Shown in pieces: positions 41,232 to 47,722 of a stretch of 47,722 bases of DNA. How positions within the stretch are numbered: the stretch's first letter is position 1; each line of letters begins with the position of its first letter. Below the pieces are notes generated by a model, which was given only the letters and a program-made list of their open reading frames with translations, was not told the origin of the DNA and ran no database searches. Made by a program: the position numbers and the translations under genes. The stretch is from NCBI GenBank assembly GCA_934148535.1, contig CAKPDF010000009.1:1-47722 (forward strand), written 5' to 3'. This stretch comes from an uncultured Bacilli bacterium (GTDB lineage Bacteria; Bacillota_I; Bacilli_A; RF39; UBA660).

Positions 41232-42146
41232 TTATTTTTGCCATAAGTTATCTGGATATTCTCCATCATTAATTAATTTATTTATTGTTTCTTTTAATTT
41301 TGGTAAGTCTTCTTTATATGTTACTCCAGTCCACATTCCATTTGAAACTATATTTTTTAATTTTAATTTATTGGATTTTAAATATTTTTGAGCTGTTTCT
41401 GAAATAACTAATTCTCCTTTTAATAGTTTTTCTTCATCTTGATGAATAAATTTGTTAAAATCTTCTTCTAATAAATCTAAGAAATTTTCTTTAAAACAGA
41501 ATAAATTCATTGATACTGGATGATCTAGTGATATAGTAAAACTTGGACTTCCATCTAATGGTTCACAGTTTGCAATATTGCCATTAGTTGTTATTTTTGA
41601 TTCTATTAATTCTTTAATATAATCTCCATCTAATTCTATTACTGCTCTTTTTACACTTCCAAACTCACTTGCAGTAATACCATATGGATATGATATAACT
41701 GCTCCAGTATTTTCATCAGTTTCTTCTTGTAAGAACTTTACTGCTTTTTCGTAAGAGTCTCTTCCATAAAAGTCATCTGCATTTATTATTACAAATGGTC
41801 CATTAATTTTTTCTTTTGCACATAATATGGCATGATCTGTTCCCCATGGTTTTACTCTTTCTTTTGGGATTTTTACATCACTTGGAACATTTTCTAATTC
41901 TTGATATACATATTCTATTTTTATATTATTATCTTTATTAATTCTTTTATCTATAGTTTCTTTAAATACTTCTCTATGTTCTTTTTTTATAATAAATACT
42001 ATTTTGTTAAATCCTGCTTTTATTGCGTCATATATTGAATAGTCTATTATAAATTCACCACTTGGGCCTACTGGCGTTATTTGTTTGGGACCTCCAAATC
42101 TACTACCCATTCCGGCAGCCATTACTACTAATGTTAAATCTTGCAT
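41232..42146 (-). CDS. Sugar-phosphate nucleotidyltransferase-like protein (paralog 1)
   Basis: 304 residues, beginning MQDLTLVVMAAGMGSRFGGP and sharing the block order of the next gene: GPSGEFIIDYSIYDAIKAG, KKEHREVFKE, GTDHAILCAKEKI, VIINADDFYGRDSY, SYPYGITASEFGSVKRA and DHPVSMNLF. The catalytic Asp of NADDFYG is present in both copies. Roughly 55-60% of residues appear identical between the copies by eye. The variable loops around 90-100 and 180-200 probably set different substrates. It precedes the duplicated copy in the same operon. Confidence 0.85.
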   Translation of the reverse strand: MQDLTLVVMAAGMGSRFGGPKQITPVGPSGEFIIDYSIYDAIKAGFNKIVFIIKKEHREVFKETIDKRINKDNNIKIEYVYQELENVPSDVKIPKERVKPWGTDHAILCAKEKINGPFVIINADDFYGRDSYEKAVKFLQEETDENTGAVISYPYGITASEFGSVKRAVIELDGDYIKELIESKITTNGNIANCEPLDGSPSFTISLDHPVSMNLFCFKENFLDLLEEDFNKFIHQDEEKLLKGELVISETAQKYLKSNKLKLKNIVSNGMWTGVTYKEDLPKLKETINKLINDGEYPDNLWQK

Positions 42147-42212
42147 CTTTCTTCCTCACTTTTCTTTTATTTGTATATTCATTATATCAACTATTTTTTT
42201 ATTTGGCAATAT

Positions 42213-43511
42213 TTAGAAGTTTACGTATTTGTTTGTTTTATATAGTTTGTCGTTTATTTTTAAATAAATTGAATATTTACCTTCTAGGTTAGTGCTGTTA
42301 ATATATTTATATGTTGTATTTTCTTTTATATCTACATCATATATTTTCTTATCCATGAATTTATCTAATATTACATATACTTTATCTTCTTTTTTAAACT
42401 TTCCACTTACTACTAGTCTATCTGTTTCTTTTTTTAATTTTATGTCATATTTTTTATAATTATCATCTGGGTTTTTATAGTTTATCAATAGGAAACTTTC
42501 TTTTGAAATTTCTGTCTCACTTTTTTCAGCAAAACTAGTCCCATATGATAGTTTATAATTTTTCTTTGTGGTATAAAATTCTATATTATTTTCTCTTTCA
42601 TTTTTATTTGATGAAAAAGTTATTTCTGCTTGCTTTTTAGTATTTAAGTCTATTTTTAAGGCACTGTTAGTTGATGATAATATTACTATATTATCATTTA
42701 ATGTTATGTTATCATACTGACTATCTAATTTATATCTTGTTATTATTTCTCCATTTTGTTTATCTATTTCTAATAGATCTTTTGAGAGAATTAAATAAGA
42801 ATTTTCTAGTTCTATATAGCTTCCTGTATATCCTTCATCTATTTTATATTCTTTATATATTTTACCTAATAGATCTATTTCTAATATTGAATCAAATAAA
42901 TCATTTTCATCTTTTTTATCACTACCTAAGAATAGATTGTCATTTGATAATTTTTCTATTTTACCTGTATATTTTTTAGTTAGATACCATCTTACTTCTC
43001 CGTCTTTGTCTAATGCATATGGTAGGTTATCATCTGCGATAAAAAGAGTGTCTCCAGTATTATTTGTTTTTGTATTAGATAATTCTTTTGGTAATTTTTC
43101 TGTTTTAATTTCTACTACCTTTTCTGTATTTTGGCATTTTATTATTATTTTGTTGTTATAATCTGCATATAATCCATATACTGGTATATAGTGTACTTTA
43201 GATTTTTCAAAGTCCTTTGTATATGAATTATCACTATTTTTTCCTACTACTGTTATGGATACGGGAACAGCATCATTTGTTTCAAATATTATTAGCGCGG
43301 TTAATGGAGAAATATCATAGGGGTTTAAAATAACATTTGGATTATCCAAAGTATATCCATAACTTTTTAAATATTCTATTTGTTCATTTTGTCTATCTAT
43401 AATGTTATCTTCTATTTTTACTTCTGTATTGGCACTTACTACTAAGTATCCTACCATTGAAGAAGATATTATTATTACTAGACATAAAATAATTATAACT
43501 ACTTTTTTCAT
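42213..43511 (-). CDS. Arylsulfotransferase N-domain-type membrane protein, probably not catalytic
   Basis: 432 residues from ATG 43511 (MKKVVIIILCLVIIISSSMV, one TM anchor at about 3-27). Residues about 40-125 match the N-terminal domain of bacterial aryl-sulfate sulfotransferases (YGYTLDNPNVILNPYDISPL, LTALIIFET, PVSITVVGK). A beta-propeller-like region follows (LPYALDKDGEVRWYLT, LLGKIYKEY). Where active enzymes have a HHD catalytic segment, this protein reads DEGYTGSYIELENSYLIL, so the catalytic His seems lost. The family length is about 560-600, so it is also shorter. Likely a binding or structural relative. Confidence 0.7.
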   Translation of the reverse strand: MKKVVIIILCLVIIISSSMVGYLVVSANTEVKIEDNIIDRQNEQIEYLKSYGYTLDNPNVILNPYDISPLTALIIFETNDAVPVSITVVGKNSDNSYTKDFEKSKVHYIPVYGLYADYNNKIIIKCQNTEKVVEIKTEKLPKELSNTKTNNTGDTLFIADDNLPYALDKDGEVRWYLTKKYTGKIEKLSNDNLFLGSDKKDENDLFDSILEIDLLGKIYKEYKIDEGYTGSYIELENSYLILSKDLLEIDKQNGEIITRYKLDSQYDNITLNDNIVILSSTNSALKIDLNTKKQAEITFSSNKNERENNIEFYTTKKNYKLSYGTSFAEKSETEISKESFLLINYKNPDDNYKKYDIKLKKETDRLVVSGKFKKEDKVYVILDKFMDKKIYDVDIKENTTYKYINSTNLEGKYSIYLKINDKLYKTNKYVNF

Positions 43512-43543
43512 TACTTCACTACTTTCAATACTTATACATATAG

Positions 43544-43572
43544 ATTGTACCATATTATAAGTATTTTGTGAA
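43544..43572 (-). promoter_or_regulatory. Promoter of the arylsulfotransferase-like gene
   Basis: Minus strand -35 TTCACA (43567-43572), 17-bp spacer, -10 TACAAT (43544-43549). Confidence 0.55.
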
Positions 43573-43717
43573 TAAAATTCATTTTTGGTTTACATAATAA
43601 TAATGAATATTCGCAAAGTGTTCACGTAGAAAACAAAAAATGTTTTCTTTTTTTGTTAACTTGTATTATATTTTCTTAATATTATGATAGAATTATATTG
43701 TTAGGATGTTGGTAATT

Positions 43718-44242
43718 ATGGGATTTGATAATGGATATTTTTATAGCGAGGAATGGATAGCTGGTTATAAGGCTTTTTATGGTGGTATTACTAATCAATA
43801 TGGAGAAAAATATGAAATAGGAAAAGTTTATGTTGAGTCTAAAGATAGTAAACACGTTGGATATCACTTCTGTAAAAATATTGAGGATACTTTGGTTTTC
43901 TATCCATATGGTGATGATATAGAGTTTTATCAAGTAAGTGGTAAGGGAAATTCTGTTATATATTCTAATGATTATTATGGTGTGTATAATGTATATGCAA
44001 CAGAAATGATTAAAATAAATAGAAAAGTTGAACGTGAAGAAATACTTAATTATTTTTTGAATAAATCTTATTTATTATTTCCTGATAGAATATGTAGATT
44101 TATTAGTCTATATAGATTAAATAGTGAAGAGATAGAAATGTTTAAGTCATTTTATAAAAATAGCAAGAAGATTTGTAGATATATAAGTTATTATCAAGAG
44201 GGGAAAAGTGAGGCTTTTAAGAAAAAAAGTTTAGAAATGTAG
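43718..44242 (+). CDS. Hypothetical protein, DUF7666-like
   Basis: 174 residues from ATG 43718, which has AGGATG upstream; an ATG at 43706 lacks an RBS. The first half (AGYKAFYGGITNQYGEKYEI, GKVYVESKDSKHVGYHFCKN, then IEDTLVFYP) has the pattern x-Y-K-A-F, Y-x-I-G-K-x-Y, G-x-H-F-C-x-N of the DUF7666 family of small proteins often seen in phage and mobile DNA. The second half is Lys/Tyr-rich without motif. The function is unknown. It stands alone before the HIT gene. Confidence 0.65.
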   Translation: MGFDNGYFYSEEWIAGYKAFYGGITNQYGEKYEIGKVYVESKDSKHVGYHFCKNIEDTLVFYPYGDDIEFYQVSGKGNSVIYSNDYYGVYNVYATEMIKINRKVEREEILNYFLNKSYLLFPDRICRFISLYRLNSEEIEMFKSFYKNSKKICRYISYYQEGKSEAFKKKSLEM

Positions 44243-44302
44243 TATTTAAGTATAGATTTTATTAAAATAATTTGGTACAATTTGTGATAGGAGGATATAA
44301 GT

Positions 44303-44671
44303 ATGGATATTTTTTGTAAGATTATTAATGGTGAAATACCATCATATACTATATACGAGGATGAAATAGTTAAAGTATTTTTAGATGTAAATCCAAGTCA
44401 TAATGGGCATTGTCTAGTAGTACCTAAAAAGCATTATACTGATATGTATGATATTGATTCTGATACTTTAATGTATATTTTTAATATTGCAAGAGATGTT
44501 GGGAAAGTATTATATGATAAATTACATTGTGATGGAATAAGTTTTTGTCAAAATAATGGTATTGCTCAAGATGTTAAGCATTTTCATCTTCATATTATAC
44601 CTAAATATAAAGTTGAAGATAAGATGGATATTAAGGATGTATATGAGATACTTAGAAAAGAGACTAATTAG
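44303..44671 (+). CDS. HIT family nucleotide-binding protein
   Basis: 122 residues. Start MDIFCKIINGEIPSYTIYED is typical of Hint/PKCI-type HIT proteins. Nucleotide-binding blocks FLDVNPSHNGHCLVVPKKH (about 28-46) and the histidine triad HFHLHIIP (93-100) are intact. HIT proteins hydrolyse nucleotide-phosphoramidates or AppppA-like nucleotides. AGGAGGATATAAGT lies before the ATG. Terminator right at the stop. Confidence 0.94.
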   Translation: MDIFCKIINGEIPSYTIYEDEIVKVFLDVNPSHNGHCLVVPKKHYTDMYDIDSDTLMYIFNIARDVGKVLYDKLHCDGISFCQNNGIAQDVKHFHLHIIPKYKVEDKMDIKDVYEILRKETN

Positions 44672-44692
44672 TTGTTAGTCTCTTTTAGTTTT
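44656..44692. terminator. Terminator between HIT and asnB
   Basis: Perfect 11-bp stem AAAGAGACTAA / TTAGTCTCTTT with TTAGTTTTC after it on the plus strand, overlapping the HIT stop and the convergent asnB end. Confidence 0.8.
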
Positions 44693-46493
44693 CTTCGAAG
44701 AATACTTCATACCATTTTAGAAAACTGTATACTGCCCATATTCTTCTGTAATTATCTTTTTCTTTATTCTTATGTTCATCTAATATCTTTATTAGATAAT
44801 CGTTATTAAATAGTTCCTTTGATATATCTTTATTAAATGTATTTTTTATTTCTTGGTAGAAATCATCTTCTCTTATCCATTCTCTTATTGGTACTGGAAA
44901 GCCTAATTTTTTCTTTTTATATGCTTCTGTTGGTATTACTTTCTTTGCTGCTTGTCTTAATGCTACTTTGGTTACACCATTACTAACTTTATATTTTGGA
45001 GTCAAGGTTGATGATATTTTAAATACATCTATATCTGTAAATGGCACTCTTGATTCAATAGAATGAGCCATTGTCATTTTGTCTACTATAGTTAAAATAT
45101 TATTACTTAGCCAATATTTTATATCTATTGCTAACATTTTATCTATTTTGCTATAATTTTTATACTCTTTATATGTATCTTTGACTATTTCTTTATTACT
45201 TAAGTAATTATCATCTTTTAATACATCTTTTAATTCATCATCATAATAAGTTCTATTGATACTTACGTATGATTCTTCTAATGATTTTCCTCTTCTTATT
45301 ATGTATTTTGTTACTTTATTTTTAGGTAGATATTTACAGATGGAAGCATTCATCTTTCTTAACCATAAAGGTAGTTTAGTATAAAAATTATCTTCATAGC
45401 TATTATAACCTCCGAAGAATTCATCTGCTCCTTCTCCTGATAATACTACTTTCAAATCTTTACTTGCTAATTCTGATAGGAAGTATACTGCTATTGCACA
45501 GCCATCTGCTGTTGGTTCATCTAGGTGATAGTATACTTTAGGAATTACTTTCATATATTCTTCTTTTGATATTTTTTTGCTTATATTTTGAATATGTAAT
45601 TTATCTGTTAAATCTTTGGCATAGTCTATTTCACTATATTTTGCTAAATCAAATCCTATTGTATATGTTTTATCTGGTCTTGCTAAACTCACTAGGTAAG
45701 ATGAATCTATTCCACTTGATAAAAATGATCCTACTTCGACATCACTTATTAAATGGTGTTTAACTGAATCTTTCATTACTTCTGATATTTTATCTACTGT
45801 TTCATCAAAACTTTCATTAGCTTCTTTAAAATCTACTTTAAAATATCTATTTATGTCTATTTTTCTAGTTTCAACATCAATTGTCATTGTATGGCCCGCT
45901 GGTAATCTGTATACATTTTTAAAGAAAGTTTCATCTGTAGGAGTAAAACTAAATGTTAAGTATGGACCTAATAATTCTTTATTTAATTCTTTTTTAAACT
46001 TTGGATATTCTAAGAAACTTTTTATTTCTGAAGCAAAGATAATTGCATCTTTATTTTGATAATAATATAGTGGTTTTATACCAAATTGATCTCTTGCTAA
46101 AAATACTTTCTTTTTATTTTTATCATAAATTGCGAATGTAAACATACCTCTTAGTTTTTTAGGTAGTTCTTCTCCCCATTCTTCATATCCATGTACTAAA
46201 ACTTCAGTATCTGAGTTTGTAGTAAATTTATGGCTTTTCAATTCTTTTTTTAATTCTTGATAATTATATATTTCACCATTATACATTACTAGTATACTTT
46301 TATCTTCATTATATATTGGTTGATTTCCACCTTTTAGGTCTATTATTGATAGTCTTCTTTGACCTAGGGCTAAATAATCATCAACATATAGACCTTCAGC
46401 ATCTGGCCCACGGTGATAAATTCTTTCATCCATTTTTTTTATTATTTTATCTTTATTTTTTTCTTTACTTATAATTCCTGTTATTCCACACAT
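44685..46493 (-). CDS. asnB: Asparagine synthase (glutamine-hydrolysing)
   Basis: 602 residues. The class II amidotransferase domain begins MCGITGI, with Cys2 as nucleophile after Met removal, then RGPDAEG, LGQRRLSIIDL and MYNGEIYNYQELK. The AsnB synthetase domain has the PP-loop SFLSSGIDSSYLVSL (about 252-266), YTIGF, YHLDEPTADGCAI and LSGEGADEFFGGYNSY. It makes asparagine from aspartate, ATP and glutamine. AAGGAG precedes the ATG. Length and motif order match AsnB of Bacillus (AsnO type). Confidence 0.95.
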   Translation of the reverse strand: MCGITGIISKEKNKDKIIKKMDERIYHRGPDAEGLYVDDYLALGQRRLSIIDLKGGNQPIYNEDKSILVMYNGEIYNYQELKKELKSHKFTTNSDTEVLVHGYEEWGEELPKKLRGMFTFAIYDKNKKKVFLARDQFGIKPLYYYQNKDAIIFASEIKSFLEYPKFKKELNKELLGPYLTFSFTPTDETFFKNVYRLPAGHTMTIDVETRKIDINRYFKVDFKEANESFDETVDKISEVMKDSVKHHLISDVEVGSFLSSGIDSSYLVSLARPDKTYTIGFDLAKYSEIDYAKDLTDKLHIQNISKKISKEEYMKVIPKVYYHLDEPTADGCAIAVYFLSELASKDLKVVLSGEGADEFFGGYNSYEDNFYTKLPLWLRKMNASICKYLPKNKVTKYIIRRGKSLEESYVSINRTYYDDELKDVLKDDNYLSNKEIVKDTYKEYKNYSKIDKMLAIDIKYWLSNNILTIVDKMTMAHSIESRVPFTDIDVFKISSTLTPKYKVSNGVTKVALRQAAKKVIPTEAYKKKKLGFPVPIREWIREDDFYQEIKNTFNKDISKELFNNDYLIKILDEHKNKEKDNYRRIWAVYSFLKWYEVFFEEN

Positions 46494-46551
46494 ATTTTGA
46501 CTCCTTTTTAATAATAGTTATAAATTTTATAATGTTATTTATATATTGTTA

Positions 46552-46580
46552 ATTTTAACACCCCCTTAATATTAAGTCAA
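46552..46580 (-). promoter_or_regulatory. Promoter of asnB
   Basis: Minus strand -35 TTGACT (46575-46580), 17-bp spacer, -10 TAAAAT (46552-46557), with a run of five Gs in the spacer. Confidence 0.6.
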
Positions 46581-46617
46581 ATAAATAATATTAATTCTTT
46601 TAAATTATTATAAATAT

Positions 46618-46657
46618 GTAAAATAGTTATCAACATATTTGTTGATAACTATTTTTA
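46618..46657 (-). terminator. Hairpin terminator after the 242-residue gene
   Basis: Perfect 14-bp stem AATAGTTATCAACA / TGTTGATAACTATT with loop TATT, directly after the stop codon of the 242-residue gene. It is nearly identical to the hairpin at 47471-47502. Confidence 0.8.
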
Positions 46658-47383
46658 TTGAACTTCATATGAACTTATTTTCCATATATTGGCTTCTTTT
46701 TTGATTTTTATATTTATTTTTTCTTTTGCACCTTCTGAATTGTTAAATCCATACCATGATGCATCAATATTAGCATCTATTTCATCAGATGTTATATTTG
46801 TAATATTATAATTTACTTCTTTAAAGTTCACTTTGCTTGCATCTGTACCTTTTCCAGTATTAATACAATATAACGCTCCATCTTTTTCATAAAAATTATA
46901 CATTACTGTTCCATTAGATAATGTGGATGTCTTGCTTGCTATTGTTTTTTGATTTTCAATATTTTTTGTAAAGTATTCATTAGTAAAATATGATTTAATG
47001 TTATTTATATATTCTTCATAAGAATTAAAATTTGTTGCTTTATAAAAACCATTGCCATCGTAATTTAATCCTAGTTCTTTTTCTGAATATAATTTAATCT
47101 CTGTTTTGCAATTTGGTATTTGAGGATTATCAAATACTGCTCTTACTGTTTCTTCAGTAAATAAACTTTTTACAATTGCTTCTGCTTCATTATTATTAAG
47201 TTTGCTATTGATATTATTATTCTCACTAGTGTTATTATTTTTTGTATCATTTAATATATTTTTATTATTGTTATTACCGCTATTAATTGTTATCTTATTT
47301 GTTGCAAATAACACACATAATACTACTAGAATTGCTATTATTACTAATAATAGCCAAATTACCATATTATTTTTCTTTTCCAT
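46655..47383 (-). CDS. Membrane-anchored extracellular protein of unknown function
   Basis: 242 residues. One N-terminal TM helix (about 8-28), an Asn-rich low-complexity linker (about 35-62) and a 180-residue outer domain. The domain has the run NSYEEYINNIKSYFTNEYFT and ends EANIWKISSYEV, a pattern seen in NTF2-like or IseA (autolysin-inhibitor)-like proteins. IseA homology is a weak recollection only. AAGGAAGTG precedes the ATG, with a promoter TTGTCT/TATGTT (17 bp) upstream. Confidence 0.65.
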   Translation of the reverse strand: MEKKNNMVIWLLLVIIAILVVLCVLFATNKITINSGNNNNKNILNDTKNNNTSENNNINSKLNNNEAEAIVKSLFTEETVRAVFDNPQIPNCKTEIKLYSEKELGLNYDGNGFYKATNFNSYEEYINNIKSYFTNEYFTKNIENQKTIASKTSTLSNGTVMYNFYEKDGALYCINTGKGTDASKVNFKEVNYNITNITSDEIDANIDASWYGFNNSEGAKEKINIKIKKEANIWKISSYEVQ

Positions 47384-47470
47384 AAATTCACTTCCTTTTC
47401 TATTTTAAAGATAACATAATTACAATTTAAAATAAAGACAATATAAATTTATTTACGTTTGCTAATGTAA

Positions 47471-47502
47471 AATAGATATCAACATATTTGTTGATATCTA
47501 TT
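47471..47502 (-). terminator. Hairpin terminator of the preceding minus-strand unit
   Basis: Perfect 14-bp stem AATAGATATCAACA / TGTTGATATCTATT with loop TATT, 4 bp after a stop codon of a possible small ORF. Sister of the 46622-46653 hairpin. Confidence 0.7.
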
Positions 47503-47505
47503 AAA

Positions 47506-47634
47506 TTATAGGTAATCATATAATTTATCTATTTCATTATAATTATTATTAATTTCTTTTACATATTGTGAAATGTGAACCTCACACGATTTAAAATCGC
47601 ATGCTTCTAATATCACTATTAGAATTTTCTCCAT
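47506..47634 (-). CDS. Possible small ORF (42 residues)
   Basis: Reads MEKILIVILEACDFKSCEVH, then ISQYVKEINNNYNEIDKLYDYL and stop, immediately before a perfect terminator hairpin. The ATG at 47634 has no good RBS and the codon before it is a stop. The C-terminal half looks like real helical protein, so this could be a tiny gene or the remnant of a longer one. No family recognised. Confidence 0.4.
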   Translation of the reverse strand: MEKILIVILEACDFKSCEVHISQYVKEINNNYNEIDKLYDYL

Positions 47635-47722
47635 TTAATAATACTATTATTAATGTAAAGAGACATAAACTCGGATAGTTCCTACCCTATATATAATTTA
47701 ATTAGATAAGTAATAATTCTAT

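Noticed and set aside
1..47722. CRISPR array or other regular spaced repeats
   Set aside because: No set of direct repeats with regular unique spacers was seen. The only close direct repeats are within the SpaA gene and the rRNA promoter block.
1..47722. tRNA genes
   Set aside because: No GGTTCGAATCC-like T-arm with a following CCA-type acceptor stem was found; the TTCGAAAG sequences belong to the AbiF hairpin RNAs.
1..47722. Reassigned TGA codon as in mycoplasmas
   Set aside because: TGG is used for Trp throughout, and TGA ends dnaI at the expected place, so the standard bacterial code applies.

Overview
The window comes from a very AT-rich (roughly 27% G+C by eye), cell-walled, low-GC Firmicute. 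An uncultured gut Bacilli lineage near the Mollicutes (RF39-like) is my best guess. The support is the DnaB/DnaI/DnaE primosome proteins, TmcAL, Ntdp, LTA synthase, class B sortase and SpaA/QVPTG surface protein. TGG encodes Trp and TGA acts as a stop, so the code is the standard bacterial one. Pyruvate:ferredoxin oxidoreductase plus a complete arginine deiminase pathway point to an anaerobic fermenter. Most genes lie on the minus strand. Many have readable sigma-A promoters (TTGACA-like, 17 bp, TATAAT) and hairpin terminators.

Layout. 1-340: three tandem minus-strand promoters and a boxA-like leader of an rRNA operon whose 16S gene lies off the left edge. 488-7490: nucleotide phosphatase, class B sortase, LTA synthase-like enzyme, TmcAL, and an unrecognised three-gene membrane operon. 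7591-16265: nifJ, gmk, serS, a CDP-alcohol phosphatidyltransferase, and a large thioester/SpaA surface protein whose QVPTG signal suits the class B sortase. 16413-19321: small export protein, TGS-fused nucleoside kinase, clpP. 19385-25170: arginine deiminase cluster arcA-arcB-antiporter-YgjV-arcC plus a small unknown protein.

25300-26760 is the most interesting part, a small accessory island. It holds an Abi_2/AbiF-type HEPN protein (R202-N-x3-H207) flanked on both sides by two related, co-varying hairpin RNAs. The upstream RNA has its own promoter and a terminator-like U-run just before the abiF ribosome binding site. Immediately downstream lies a chimeric remnant: the start of a Mob/Pre relaxase gene joined to the tail of a large serine recombinase gene. 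This looks like an RNA-regulated HEPN toxin/abortive-infection module of the type proposed as ancestral to Cas13, brought in by a mobilizable element that has since decayed.

27072-31962: polar amino-acid ABC transporter, Xre regulator, Hsp20, RlmI-like methyltransferase and RluA-type pseudouridine synthase. 32001-38549: replication cluster dnaB-dnaI-(small membrane protein)-dnaE with a membrane-anchored M23 peptidase downstream. 38821-47634: SDR, CPBP protease, two tandem sugar-nucleotidyltransferase paralogs, an arylsulfotransferase-like membrane protein that appears to lack the catalytic His, a DUF7666-like protein, HIT, asnB, a membrane-anchored unknown and a possible tiny ORF.

A recurring intergenic palindrome (TACAATACATA / TATGTATTGTA) is scattered through the window, with a perfect 24-bp copy upstream of arcA. 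It is not explained by any gene. I saw no tRNA, CRISPR array, complete insertion sequence or recognised riboswitch.
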